From positions 1-26,934 of the forward strand of contig JBKQSL010000365.1 in NCBI GenBank assembly GCA_052143655.1: a DNA stretch of 26,934 bases, in the 5' to 3' direction. A program made the translations under genes and the position numbers. Under the pieces are notes generated by a model. The model was not told the origin of the DNA, did not search any database, and was given only the letters and a program-made list of their open reading frames with translations. This DNA comes from CAVSUR01 sp052143655 (GTDB lineage: Bacteria > Actinomycetota > Actinomycetes > Streptosporangiales > Streptosporangiaceae). How positions within the stretch are numbered: position 1 is the first letter of the stretch; each line of letters starts with the position of its first letter. Positions 14,771 to 22,998 of this stretch are shown here, piece by piece.

Positions 14771-16324
14771 TCAGCCGACCGGGCCGGGCGGCGGCAGTGC
14801 CGCGCAGGTGGCGCTCACCAGGCCCGATCCCCTCGGCAGGGCACCAGTGGCCAGATAGCGGCTGAGATAGCCGTCCACGCAAGAATTGGGCGGGCTCTCC
14901 AGCGACTGGCCGTGGTTGCCGCCGCCGGTGACCACGACCATCCGCGCCGTCGGCAGCTGCCGCCGGGCCACCAGCGCCCCGGCGTAGGGAGTGGCGGCGT
15001 CCAGGGTGCCCTGCAGCATCAGGATCCCCGGCAGCCCAGCGCCGTCGATCCGCATCGGCTGAGCCGGGCCGCGCACCGGCCAGAACGCGCACGCCGCGTT
15101 GAACCAGGCGTTATCCCACGCCTCGTACGGGGCGGTGGCGTAGACCTTCCTGGTGGCCGTGTTCCACCGGGCCCAGCTGCGCGGCCAGTTGACGTCGCTG
15201 CACTCCACGGCGTTGTAGACGGCGAACTCGTTCTCGTTCTGGCGGCCGGCGCTGTTGTAGACGGCGAGCAGCGCGCCGTCCGAGCCGTGCAGGTACTGCG
15301 CCAGCACGCTGGCCAGTTCGGGCCAGTAGCTGTCGGAGTACCCGCCGACCAGGAACGTGTCGTCGAACTCGTCCGGGCCGACCAGCGGGCCGGACGGCCC
15401 GGCGGCCGGATGCGCGGCCAGCCGGGCCCGGGTGCGGTACCAGGAGGCGCTGACCGCGGCCGCAGTCGCGCCGAGGTGATACGTGCCGTCGTATCGGGCC
15501 GCCCAGGCGAAGAACGCCTTCAGCCGGTTCTCGAACGCATAGTCCTGGCTGATGTTGTCAGCCCACCACACGCCCCGCGGGTCGACGATGCTATCCAGGA
15601 CCATCCGGCGCACCCGGCTGGGGAACATCGTCGCGTACACCTGGCCGAGGTAGGTGCCGTAGGAGTACCCGAGGTAGCTGATCTTGTCCTGGCCCAGCGC
15701 GGCGCGGATCGAGTCCATGTCCCTGGCCAGGTCGGCGGTGGTCATGTACGGCAGCAGCCAGCGGTACTTGCGCTCGCAGTCGGCGGCGTACTGGCGCGCC
15801 CGGCCGGTCAGCACCTGCTCGGCGGCCTTGCTGGCAGGGATGTAGTCGGGCCGCACCCGGGCGAAGAACCCCGGCTCGCAGTGCATGGCCGGGACCGAGC
15901 CGCCTACCCCCCGGGTGTCGAACCCGACGATCGCGTACTCGCTGGCCAGTGCGCGGCCCAGCCCGACGGCGGCAAAGGCGGCGAGACTGCGGCCCGGGGC
16001 GCCCGGCCCGCCGGGATTGACCAGCAGCACGCCCTGCCGCCTGCGGGCCGGGGCGGTCGCCGGGACCTCCGAGAGCGCCAGCGTGATCTTCCTGCCGCCC
16101 GGCCTGGCGTAGTCCAGCGGGACGCGCAGGCTGGCGCACCTCAGGGACTGGCCGAGGGACGGGCATGACTGCCAGTGCAGCCCCGCCCCGGTCGCCGGGG
16201 CGTCCGGCACGGAGGCCGCCGACGAGGCAGACCCCGCGGCCGGCTGCGGGGAACCGCTGGTGCAGCCCGCGGCCAGGACGGACAGTACGGTCCCGGCGGC
16301 AGCCAGGGCGAGCGGCCTTTTCAT
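14771..16324 (-). CDS. Secreted lipoprotein alpha/beta hydrolase, tripeptidyl aminopeptidase-like
   Basis: 517 aa. A short signal peptide ends in the lipobox LAAGC (Cys21), so the enzyme is probably tethered outside the membrane. The oxyanion motif VNPGGPG is at 102-108, nucleophile Ser221 is in GYSYG, and Asp442 (LQGTLDAATP) and His471 (GGGNHGQS) complete the triad. The sequence resembles the SlpD/SlpE and mycolyl-region TAP-like proteases of actinomycetes, with the TAP C-terminal domain after about residue 430. It likely removes N-terminal peptides from extracellular proteins, but esterase activity is possible. ATG at 16324; it starts 39 bp after ispG and is probably in the same operon, an unusual partner for isoprenoid enzymes. 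Confidence 0.88.
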   Translation of the reverse strand: MKRPLALAAAGTVLSVLAAGCTSGSPQPAAGSASSAASVPDAPATGAGLHWQSCPSLGQSLRCASLRVPLDYARPGGRKITLALSEVPATAPARRRQGVLLVNPGGPGAPGRSLAAFAAVGLGRALASEYAIVGFDTRGVGGSVPAMHCEPGFFARVRPDYIPASKAAEQVLTGRARQYAADCERKYRWLLPYMTTADLARDMDSIRAALGQDKISYLGYSYGTYLGQVYATMFPSRVRRMVLDSIVDPRGVWWADNISQDYAFENRLKAFFAWAARYDGTYHLGATAAAVSASWYRTRARLAAHPAAGPSGPLVGPDEFDDTFLVGGYSDSYWPELASVLAQYLHGSDGALLAVYNSAGRQNENEFAVYNAVECSDVNWPRSWARWNTATRKVYATAPYEAWDNAWFNAACAFWPVRGPAQPMRIDGAGLPGILMLQGTLDAATPYAGALVARRQLPTARMVVVTGGGNHGQSLESPPNSCVDGYLSRYLATGALPRGSGLVSATCAALPPPGPVG

Positions 16325-16363
16325 CCCGCCATCCTGCCTGACGCGGGCCGCTGGCCGGCCCGG

Positions 16364-17518
16364 TTAGCTGTCGGCCGGCTCCATGGCCGCGGCCGGCTCC
16401 ATGGCCGCGGCCAGCTTCATGGCCTCCTCGATCAGGGTCTCGGCGATCTGCGACTCCGGCACCGTCTTGACGACCTCGCCGCGGACGAAGATCTGGCCCT
16501 TGCCGTTGCCCGACGCCACGCCCAGGTCCGCCTCCCGGGCCTCGCCCGGGCCGTTGACCACGCAGCCCATGACGGCCACCCGCAGCGGGACGTCCATGCC
16601 CGCCAGGGCCGCCGTGACCTCGTCGGCGAGCGAGTACACGTCGACCTGGGCCCGGCCGCAGGACGGGCAGGACACGATCTCCAGGCCCCGCTCGCGCAGG
16701 CCGAGCGACTCCAGGATCGCGATGCCGACCTTGACCTCCTCCACCGGCGGGGCGGACAGCGACACCCGGATCGTGTCCCCGATGCCCTCGGCCAGCAGCG
16801 CGCCGAACGCCACCGCCGACTTGACCGTGCCCTGGAAGGCCGGGCCGGCCTCGGTGACGCCCAGGTGCAGCGGGTAGTCGCAGCGCTGCGCCAGCAGCCG
16901 GTAGGCGTTGATCATGACCACCGGGTCGTGATGCTTGACCGAGATTTTCAGGTCGCGGAAGCCGTGCTCCTCGAACAGCGAGCATTCCCACAGCGCCGAT
17001 TCCACCAGCGCCTCGGGCGTCGCCTTGCCGTGCTTGGCCAGCAGCCGCTTGTCCAGCGAGCCCGCGTTCACGCCGATGCGGATCGGGATCTGCGCGTCCG
17101 CGGCCGCCCGCGCGATCTCGGCGACCTTGTCGTCGAAGGCCTTGATGTTGCCCGGGTTCACCCGGACGGCGGCGCAGCCCGCGCCGATCGCCGCGAACAC
17201 GTAGCGCGGCTGGAAGTGAATGTCGGCGATGACGGGAATCTGCGACTTGCGGGCGATCTCCGGGAGCGCGTCGGCATCGTCCTGGGACGGCACCGCGACC
17301 CGGACGATCTGGCAGCCGGCCGCGGTCAGCTCGGCGATCTGCTGCAGCGTCGCGTTCACGTCAGCGGTCAGGGTCGTGGTCATCGACTGCACCGAGACCG
17401 GCGTGTCGCCGCCGACCGGCACCGCGTTCTTGCCCTTGCCCACGACGATCTGGCGGGACTTGCGGCGCTGGGCCACTGGCGCGGGCGGCAGCTCGGGCAG
17501 GCCTAGCTCTACAGGCAT
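16364..17518 (-). CDS. ispG: 4-hydroxy-3-methylbut-2-enyl diphosphate synthase (MEP pathway)
   Basis: IspG (GcpE) reduces methylerythritol cyclodiphosphate to HMBPP, the penultimate MEP-pathway step, using a 4Fe-4S cluster. The protein is 384 aa with the family-typical TPVSVQSMTTT, ADIHFQPRY, VRVNPGNI and the cluster ligands Cys284, Cys287 (SCPSCGR) and Cys319 (VMGCVVNGPGEA), plus a conserved Glu326. The TIM barrel precedes the Fe-S domain, as in non-plant IspG. ATG at 17518, 30 bp after the site-2 protease gene. The C-terminus carries a repeated AAAMEP, coded by an 18-bp tandem repeat (16374-16409), beyond the conserved domain and probably neutral. Confidence 0.97.
   Translation of the reverse strand: MPVELGLPELPPAPVAQRRKSRQIVVGKGKNAVPVGGDTPVSVQSMTTTLTADVNATLQQIAELTAAGCQIVRVAVPSQDDADALPEIARKSQIPVIADIHFQPRYVFAAIGAGCAAVRVNPGNIKAFDDKVAEIARAAADAQIPIRIGVNAGSLDKRLLAKHGKATPEALVESALWECSLFEEHGFRDLKISVKHHDPVVMINAYRLLAQRCDYPLHLGVTEAGPAFQGTVKSAVAFGALLAEGIGDTIRVSLSAPPVEEVKVGIAILESLGLRERGLEIVSCPSCGRAQVDVYSLADEVTAALAGMDVPLRVAVMGCVVNGPGEAREADLGVASGNGKGQIFVRGEVVKTVPESQIAETLIEEAMKLAAAMEPAAAMEPADS
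16374..16409 (-). repeat. 18-bp tandem repeat at the ispG 3' end
   Basis: Two identical 18-bp units (16374-16391 and 16392-16409) encode a doubled AAAMEP at the C-terminus of IspG. In frame, after the conserved domain. Confidence 0.8.
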
Positions 17519-17548
17519 GGGAAGACACCCTTTGCTTGGGTCAGGTAG

Positions 17549-18745
17549 TTACTGGGTCAGGTGAATGGGGTTGAAGATGTCGGCTGCGACCAGGATCAGG
17601 CCGAGCCCGACGAGCAGGGCGAACACGCCGACGCTGACCGGGATCAGCTTCTGCATGTCCACCAGTCCCGGATCGGGCCGCCCCCGCAGCCGGGCCAGCC
17701 AGGCCCGCAGCCGCTCGTACAGGATGACTGCGATGTGGCCGCCGTCCATCGGCAGCAGCGGCAGCAGGTTGAACAGCCCGACGAAGATATTCAGCGAGAC
17801 AACGATCAGCAGCAGGGACTCGACTGACGACCGCCAGTCCGGGGCGGAGGACACCGCCTGGCCGGCGATGTCGGCGGCACCCACGACGCTGGTCACGTCG
17901 CCGCCGGCGGTGTGCGCCCGGTTCTTGGCGAACAGGTGCGGCACGGCGGCGGGCAGCTTCTCGGCCGCGTCGACCGAGCCGGTCACCACCTGGCCGAACA
18001 TCGATCCGGCGAAGGACAGCGCCCGGATCGGGTTGGTGGTCTGGAAGACCAGCGAGTTCTCGATCCCGAAGTAAGAGCCGCTCCGGCCCGCGATCGTGGC
18101 CGGGCTGAGGCGCAGCGGCAGCCGCATGCCGTCACGCTGCACCACGACGGTCACCGGACGGCCGGGCGGCAGCTTCCTGATCACCGAGCCCAGCTGGATC
18201 CAGCTGTGCACTGGCGTGCCGCCGATGGAGATCACCTGGTCACCGGCCCGCAGCCCGGCCTTGCGGGCCGGCGAGACGGCCCGGCTGTGCGCACAGGATG
18301 CCTGGTCCAGTGCCTTGACGCTGGTCGGCACGCACGGGTCCACGGTCCCGAGCGTGGTGGTGTTGGCGTTGGCCAGGCCTACCCCGACTGCGAGCAGGAA
18401 CAGCAGCACGAAGGCCAGCGTGAAGTGCATGAACGAGCCTGCGGCCAGCACGATGAGCCGCTGCCAGGCCGGCTGGCGCCGGAACGAGCGCTCCTCGTCC
18501 GCAGGATCGATCTCCTCCAGCGTGGTCATGCCGGTGATCTTGACGAAGCCGCCGGCCGGCAGCGCCTTGATCCCATACTCAGTCTCGCCCCTGGTCTTCG
18601 ACCACAAGGTCTGGCCGAAGCCGACGAAGAACTGGGTGACCTTCATGCCGAACTTCTTGGCGGTCACGAAGTGCCCGGCCTCGTGCAGCATGACGGAGAT
18701 CAGCAGGGCGAGCACGAAGATGACCACCCCGATAAGGAAGCTCAT
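17549..18745 (-). CDS. Site-2 intramembrane metalloprotease (RseP/Rip1 type, M50)
   Basis: 398 aa. It cleaves transmembrane segments of regulators such as anti-sigma factors. HEAGH (H21, E22, H25) lies in the first membrane helix, a second catalytic motif LLPMDGGH (D334) in a C-terminal helix, and a PDZ domain in between (about 155-215: AGLRAGDQVISIGGTPVHSW). Hydrophobic helices are seen at about 3-20, 98-120, 300-325 and 370-390. The mycobacterial homologue Rip1 controls envelope lipid genes; the substrate here is unknown. ATG at 18745, 46 bp downstream of dxr and 30 bp upstream of ispG, the conserved actinobacterial order dxr-rip-ispG. Confidence 0.95.
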   Translation of the reverse strand: MSFLIGVVIFVLALLISVMLHEAGHFVTAKKFGMKVTQFFVGFGQTLWSKTRGETEYGIKALPAGGFVKITGMTTLEEIDPADEERSFRRQPAWQRLIVLAAGSFMHFTLAFVLLFLLAVGVGLANANTTTLGTVDPCVPTSVKALDQASCAHSRAVSPARKAGLRAGDQVISIGGTPVHSWIQLGSVIRKLPPGRPVTVVVQRDGMRLPLRLSPATIAGRSGSYFGIENSLVFQTTNPIRALSFAGSMFGQVVTGSVDAAEKLPAAVPHLFAKNRAHTAGGDVTSVVGAADIAGQAVSSAPDWRSSVESLLLIVVSLNIFVGLFNLLPLLPMDGGHIAVILYERLRAWLARLRGRPDPGLVDMQKLIPVSVGVFALLVGLGLILVAADIFNPIHLTQ

Positions 18746-18791
18746 CCGGCTGGCTCTCCCTCCACACCTGCCCGTGACCCGGCCCGGGCGA

Positions 18792-20000
18792 CTACCGGCC
18801 CGCGGTGCCCGTCAGCTCGCGGGCACGCTGGCGGGCCCATGCATCCGCCGCCAGGACGTCCTCGATGGTCGTTACCCGCCGGGCCGCACCATCATGCTCG
18901 AAGACTACCCGCGTCACGGTGTCCACTATTCCGGTGAACGGTATCCGGCCTGCCAGGAAGGCCGCGACGCACTCCTCGTTCGCGGCGTTGTAGGCCGCCG
19001 GGGCGGTGCCGCCCGCCTCGCCTGCCTGCCTGGCCAGCGCGACCGCCGGGAACGCCTCGGCGTCCAGCGGCTCGAACGTCCACTCGTGCCGCTGCGACCA
19101 GTCGACCGGGCTGGCCGCGCCCGGAACGCGCTGCGGCCAGCTCAGGCCCAGCGCGATCGGGATCCGCATGTCCGGCGGGCTGGCCTGGGCGAGGGTGGAG
19201 CCGTCCCAGAACTCGACCATCGAGTGGACCACCGACTGGCGATGCACGACGACCTCGATCTGGTCGAAGCCGACCCCGAACAGCAGGTGCGCCTCGATCA
19301 GCTCCAGCCCCTTGTTCACCAGGGTGGCGCTGTTCACGGTGATGACCGGGCCCATGTTCCAGGTGGGATGGGCCAGTGCCTGCTCCGGCGTCACGCCGGC
19401 CAGTTCCTGGCGGCTGCGGCGCCAGAACGGGCCGCCGCTGGCGGTCAGCACCAGCCGCCGGACTTCCTGCCCGCGGCCGCCGCGCAGGCACTGCGCGATC
19501 GCGGAGTGCTCGGAGTCGACCGGCACGATCTGGCCGGGCGCGGCCCGGCCGGCGACCAGCGGGCCGCCCATGATCAGCGATTCCTTGTTGGCCAGCGCGA
19601 GCACCCGCCCGGCGTCGAGCGCGGCCAGGGTAGCGGCCAGGCCCACTGCCCCGGTGACCGCGTTCAGCACCACGTCGGCGGGCCAGGTGGCCACCTCGGC
19701 AACCGCGCCGGCCCCGGCGAGGATCTTCGGCAGCGGCCGTCCCGGCTGCGCCCGCAGCCGGGACGCCAGCGCCGCACGCAGGTCGCCCGCGGCGCTGTCC
19801 CTGGCCACGGCCACCACCTCGGCGCCGAACTCGACGGCCTGGTCGGCCAGCAGCCCCGGGTTGCCACCGCCGGCGGCCAGGCCCGTGACCCGGAACCGGT
19901 CTGGGTTGCGGCGGATCACGTCCGCCGCCTGGGTGCCGATCGACCCGGTCGACCCGAGCAGCACGACGTCGCGACGAGTCCCTGGCTGCGCAGCATCCAC
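18792..20000 (-). CDS. dxr: 1-deoxy-D-xylulose 5-phosphate reductoisomerase
   Basis: DXR converts DXP to methylerythritol 4-phosphate with NADPH and a divalent metal, the first committed MEP step and the target of fosmidomycin. The protein is 402 aa. Nucleotide-binding motif GSTGSIGTQ is at 16-24. The active site has DSEHSA (D162, E164), LTASGGPF (185-192) and NKGLELIEA (N229, K230, E233). The GTG start at 20000 has no Shine-Dalgarno; a CACAAT hexamer ends 6 bp upstream, compatible with leaderless transcription. It is the first gene of the minus-strand operon that continues with the site-2 protease and ispG. Confidence 0.96.
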   Translation of the reverse strand: MDAAQPGTRRDVVLLGSTGSIGTQAADVIRRNPDRFRVTGLAAGGGNPGLLADQAVEFGAEVVAVARDSAAGDLRAALASRLRAQPGRPLPKILAGAGAVAEVATWPADVVLNAVTGAVGLAATLAALDAGRVLALANKESLIMGGPLVAGRAAPGQIVPVDSEHSAIAQCLRGGRGQEVRRLVLTASGGPFWRRSRQELAGVTPEQALAHPTWNMGPVITVNSATLVNKGLELIEAHLLFGVGFDQIEVVVHRQSVVHSMVEFWDGSTLAQASPPDMRIPIALGLSWPQRVPGAASPVDWSQRHEWTFEPLDAEAFPAVALARQAGEAGGTAPAAYNAANEECVAAFLAGRIPFTGIVDTVTRVVFEHDGAARRVTTIEDVLAADAWARQRARELTGTAGR

Positions 20001-20215
20001 CCCGCTATTGTGCCGCGCCGGGCCGGCCCCCTCCGCCGCGGCCGGGCGCCGGGCTCCGGGCTCCGCGCGGGCGGCCGCCTGACCCGGCGGGAGACGCGGG
20101 CACCTGCGCCGGACCGGGTGCGGGCGGCGAGCGGCCGGGCCCGGGCCCGGCCATGGGGCGGGAACGGCTAGCGTGAGTACGTGATCATCCGGAATTGCCC
20201 GCCGCGGGCGGCGGC
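20001..20215. promoter_or_regulatory. Divergent promoter region of dxr and the DAHP synthase
   Basis: 215 bp. On the minus strand CACAAT (20012-20007) is a possible -10 directly before the dxr GTG. On the plus strand TAGCGT (20169-20174) is a good -10 candidate 41 bp before the DAHP synthase GTG. A 20-bp perfect palindrome of G/C only lies at 20133-20152 (GGCCGGGCCC and its complement); in DNA this GC-rich it may be chance. No other feature is seen. Confidence 0.4.
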
Positions 20216-21565
20216 GTGACCGCCGCGGACACCGTCAGCGGGCCGGCCAGCTGGCGCGGCCTGCCGGCCGCTCAGCAGCCCGACTGGCCCGACCCGGCCG
20301 CACTGGCCGCGGTCACCGCTCAGCTGGCCGGGCTGCCCCCGCTGGTCTTCGCCGGCGAGTGCGACCTGCTGCGGGAGCGGCTGGCCGCGGTGGCCCGCGG
20401 CGAGGCCTTCGTCCTGCAGGGCGGGGACTGCGCGGAGACCTTCTCCGGCGCCACCGCCGACGCGGTCCGGGCCAAGCTGCGGACGCTGCTGCAGATGGCC
20501 GTCGTGCTCACCTACGGGGGGAGCGTGCCCGTCGTCAAGATCGGGCGGATGGCCGGGCAGTTCGCCAAGCCGCGGTCGCGGCCGTCGGAGATCCGCGACG
20601 GGGCGGAGCTGCCCGCTTACCGGGGCGACGCGGTCAACGGGTTCGAGTTCACCGCGCAGTCGCGCACTCCCGACCCGGCCCGGCTGCTGCAGGCCTACCA
20701 CTGCTCGGCGGTCACGCTGAACCTGTGCCGGGCGTTCGCCACCGGCGGCTACGCCGACCTGCACCAGGTGCACGCGTGGAACCAGGACTTCGTCCGGCAC
20801 AGCCCGGCCGGGCAGCGCTACGACCGGCTGGCCAGCGAGATCGACCGGGCGCTGGCGTTCATGCGGGCCTGCGGCGCCGACCCGGACGAGCTGCGCGCGG
20901 TGGAGTTCTTCGCCAGCCACGAGGCGCTGCTGCTGGACTATGAGCAGGCGCTCACCCGGACCGACTCACGGACCGGCGGGCGCTACGACACCTCGGCGCA
21001 CTTCGTGTGGGTGGGCGAGCGGACCCGGGCGCTGGACGGCGCGCACGTCGAGTTCGCCGCGTCGATCCGCAACCCGGTCGGCGTCAAGGTAGGCCCGGAC
21101 GCCGGGCCCGCAGACGTGCTCGGGCTGCTCACCCGGCTGAACGCCGCTGCCGAGCCGGGCCGGGTCAGCCTGATCACCCGGATGGGCGCGGGCCGGATCG
21201 AGCAGGCGCTGCCGCCGCTGATCGAGGCCGTGACCGGGGCCGGCCTGCAGGTGCCGTGGATCTGCGACCCGATGCACGGCAACACCTACGAGGCGCCCAG
21301 CGGGCACAAGACCCGCAGCCTGGACGCCGTGCTGGCCGAGGTGGCGGGGTTCTTCGCGGTGCACCGCCGGCTCGGCACCCATCCGGGCGGCATTCATATC
21401 GAGTTCACCGGCGATGACGTCACCGAGTGCGTCGGCGGCAGTCACGCTATCGAGGCCGATGACCTGGCCCAGCGCTACGAGACGGTCTGCGACCCGCGGC
21501 TGAACCGCAGCCAGGCCCTGGACCTGGCGTTCACCGTCGCCAACAGCTACCGAGCCAGCTTCTGA
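20216..21565 (+). CDS. aroF: Class II 3-deoxy-7-phosphoheptulonate (DAHP) synthase
   Basis: It condenses phosphoenolpyruvate and erythrose 4-phosphate, opening the shikimate pathway to aromatic amino acids. The protein is 449 aa, the plant-like class II type used by actinobacteria. Family blocks are WRGLPAAQQPDWPD, PPLVFAGECDLLRERL, the metal-binding FVLQGGDCAETF (C72), KPRSRPSEI, WVGERTRALDGAHVEF, WICDPMHGNT and HPGGIHIEFTGDDVTEC. I prefer the GTG at 20216 because it leaves a short leader before WRxLPAAQQP, as in streptomycete homologues; a TTG at 20195 is the alternative. It stands alone on the plus strand. The symbol is provisional, since names for this class vary (aroF, aroG, aroH). Confidence 0.94.
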   Translation: MTAADTVSGPASWRGLPAAQQPDWPDPAALAAVTAQLAGLPPLVFAGECDLLRERLAAVARGEAFVLQGGDCAETFSGATADAVRAKLRTLLQMAVVLTYGGSVPVVKIGRMAGQFAKPRSRPSEIRDGAELPAYRGDAVNGFEFTAQSRTPDPARLLQAYHCSAVTLNLCRAFATGGYADLHQVHAWNQDFVRHSPAGQRYDRLASEIDRALAFMRACGADPDELRAVEFFASHEALLLDYEQALTRTDSRTGGRYDTSAHFVWVGERTRALDGAHVEFAASIRNPVGVKVGPDAGPADVLGLLTRLNAAAEPGRVSLITRMGAGRIEQALPPLIEAVTGAGLQVPWICDPMHGNTYEAPSGHKTRSLDAVLAEVAGFFAVHRRLGTHPGGIHIEFTGDDVTECVGGSHAIEADDLAQRYETVCDPRLNRSQALDLAFTVANSYRASF

Positions 21566-21572
21566 GGCCTGC

Positions 21573-21609
21573 GGCCCGCCGCGAGGTCCCTGGCCGCCGC
21601 CGGCGGGCC
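21573..21609 (+). terminator. Hairpin after the DAHP synthase
   Basis: Perfect 9-bp arms GGCCCGCCG (21573-21581) and CGGCGGGCC (21601-21609) with a 19-nt loop, starting 8 bp after the stop. It lies between convergent genes, so it may serve both. The rest of the 155-bp gap is G/C-rich with a short direct repeat (GCGGCCGACGG, twice near 21621-21650). Confidence 0.4.
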
Positions 21610-21720
21610 TGGCGGACCCGGCGGCCGACGGACCCAGCGGCCGACGGGCGCGGCCCGGGGGGCCGCAGGACTTCGGTCAACCGCCCCGGCTCGGGCGGTC
21701 ACCAGCCTGCGCCGCGGCGA

Positions 21721-22998
21721 TCACGAGCCCCAGTCGGGGCGCAGCGGCATGCCCGCGCCGCCGTCGGCGGCGACCTTGACACCCAGCATCTGGTGCAGCT
21801 GGATCTGGTTGCGCTCGAATCCGAGCTGCGACCCGGCCATGTACAGCCGCCAGACCCGGGCGGTGGCCTGGCCGACCTCGGCGACCGCCTCGTCCCAGTG
21901 CGCGTCCAGGTTGGCGCACCACTGCGCCAGCGTCATGGCGTAGTGCTCGCGCAGGTTCTCGGCGTGCCGGATCTCGAACCCGGCGTCGTTCATGAGCGAC
22001 ATCAGGTAGCCGGGGCCCTCCAGCTCCCCGTCGGGGAACACGTACCGGTAGATGAACCCGTCGGTGACCCGGGCCGGGCCGCGGTTGTCCGGCCGGGTGA
22101 TGCAGTGGTTCAGCAGCCGGCCCTGCGGCCGCAGCTTGCCGTGAAGGACGCTGAAATAGCCCGGCAGCTGGGCCTTGCCGACATGCTCGGTCAGGCCGAT
22201 GGAGCTGACCGCGTCGAAGCCGGACTCGGTGACGTCGCGGTAGTCGAGGTGCCGCACCTCGGCCAGGTCCGACAGCCCGGCTTCCTTGATCGCCCGCTGG
22301 GCCCAGGCCGCCTGCTCGCGCGACAGCGTGACGCCGAGCGCGCGGACCTTGAACTCGCGGGCCGCGTGCATGACCATCCCGCCCCAGCCGCAGCCCACGT
22401 CCAGCAGCCGCATCCCGGGCCGCAGCCCGAGCTTGCGCGCCACGAGGTCGAACTTGAACGCCTGGGCCTGCTCGAGCGTGGCGTCCGCGGCCGGGAAGCA
22501 GGCGCAGGTGTAGGCCATCGACGGCCCGAGCACCCACTCGTAGAACGTGTTCGATACGTCGTAGTGGTGCGAGATCGCCGACGCGTCCCGGTTCATGGAG
22601 TGCCGCCGGCCCGACAGCCACCGGCGATTCACCCGCACCTCCTGCGGCGGCGGCGGTACCCGCGGCACCAGCACCTTAGTGCCGCCCAGCTCACGCACCA
22701 GGCGCAGCCGCCCGGCCGGGGTGATCTCCATCCGCTGCGCGGAGGCCATCCGGGCCAGGGCGGTGTACATGTCACCCTCGACGTCGATGTGCCCCGAGAC
22801 GTAGGCCCGGGCCAGCCCCAGCGCCCCAGGCGCCTGAGCCAGGTAGTTCACTGCGATCCGGTCCCGGACAGTGATCTTCACCGGCGAGTCGGCCGCCCCG
22901 GCCGAGCTGCCGTCATAGGCATGGAACGCAACCGGGGCGTCCGGTCCGGCGACCCGTTCGAACACGTCGGCCAGTGCCATTTTCTTCGATCCCTTCAT
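21721..22998 (-). CDS. tmsB: SAM-dependent fatty-acid methyltransferase, TmsB/BfaB-like (cyclopropane synthase family)
   Basis: 425 aa from the ATG at 22998, which overlaps the upstream stop (TGATG); an ATG at 22980 behind AAGGGA is an alternative. Features of the CFA-synthase family are SGHIDVEGDMYTAL, HHYDVSNTFYEWVLGPSMAY (144-163), the SAM site LLDVGCGWGG (198-207), GVTLSREQAAWA and IGLTEHVGK. With the FAD oxidoreductase next door it resembles TmsB/BfaB, which adds a methyl group at the double bond of an oleoyl phospholipid to give a 10-methylene acid. Plain cyclopropane synthesis is the alternative, but the partner gene argues for the branched-chain pathway. Acts on membrane lipids at the cytoplasmic face. 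Confidence 0.82.
   Translation of the reverse strand: MKGSKKMALADVFERVAGPDAPVAFHAYDGSSAGAADSPVKITVRDRIAVNYLAQAPGALGLARAYVSGHIDVEGDMYTALARMASAQRMEITPAGRLRLVRELGGTKVLVPRVPPPPQEVRVNRRWLSGRRHSMNRDASAISHHYDVSNTFYEWVLGPSMAYTCACFPAADATLEQAQAFKFDLVARKLGLRPGMRLLDVGCGWGGMVMHAAREFKVRALGVTLSREQAAWAQRAIKEAGLSDLAEVRHLDYRDVTESGFDAVSSIGLTEHVGKAQLPGYFSVLHGKLRPQGRLLNHCITRPDNRGPARVTDGFIYRYVFPDGELEGPGYLMSLMNDAGFEIRHAENLREHYAMTLAQWCANLDAHWDEAVAEVGQATARVWRLYMAGSQLGFERNQIQLHQMLGVKVAADGGAGMPLRPDWGS

Noticed and set aside
14912..17506. Long plus-strand frames (418 and 443 codons) opposite the hydrolase and ispG
   Set aside because: The minus strand encodes well-conserved proteins here; the plus frames are antisense shadows.
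20133..20152. 20-bp G/C-only palindrome before the DAHP synthase
   Set aside because: Noted in the promoter region, but in sequence of this GC content such a simple palindrome can arise by chance and has no mixed-base half-site.
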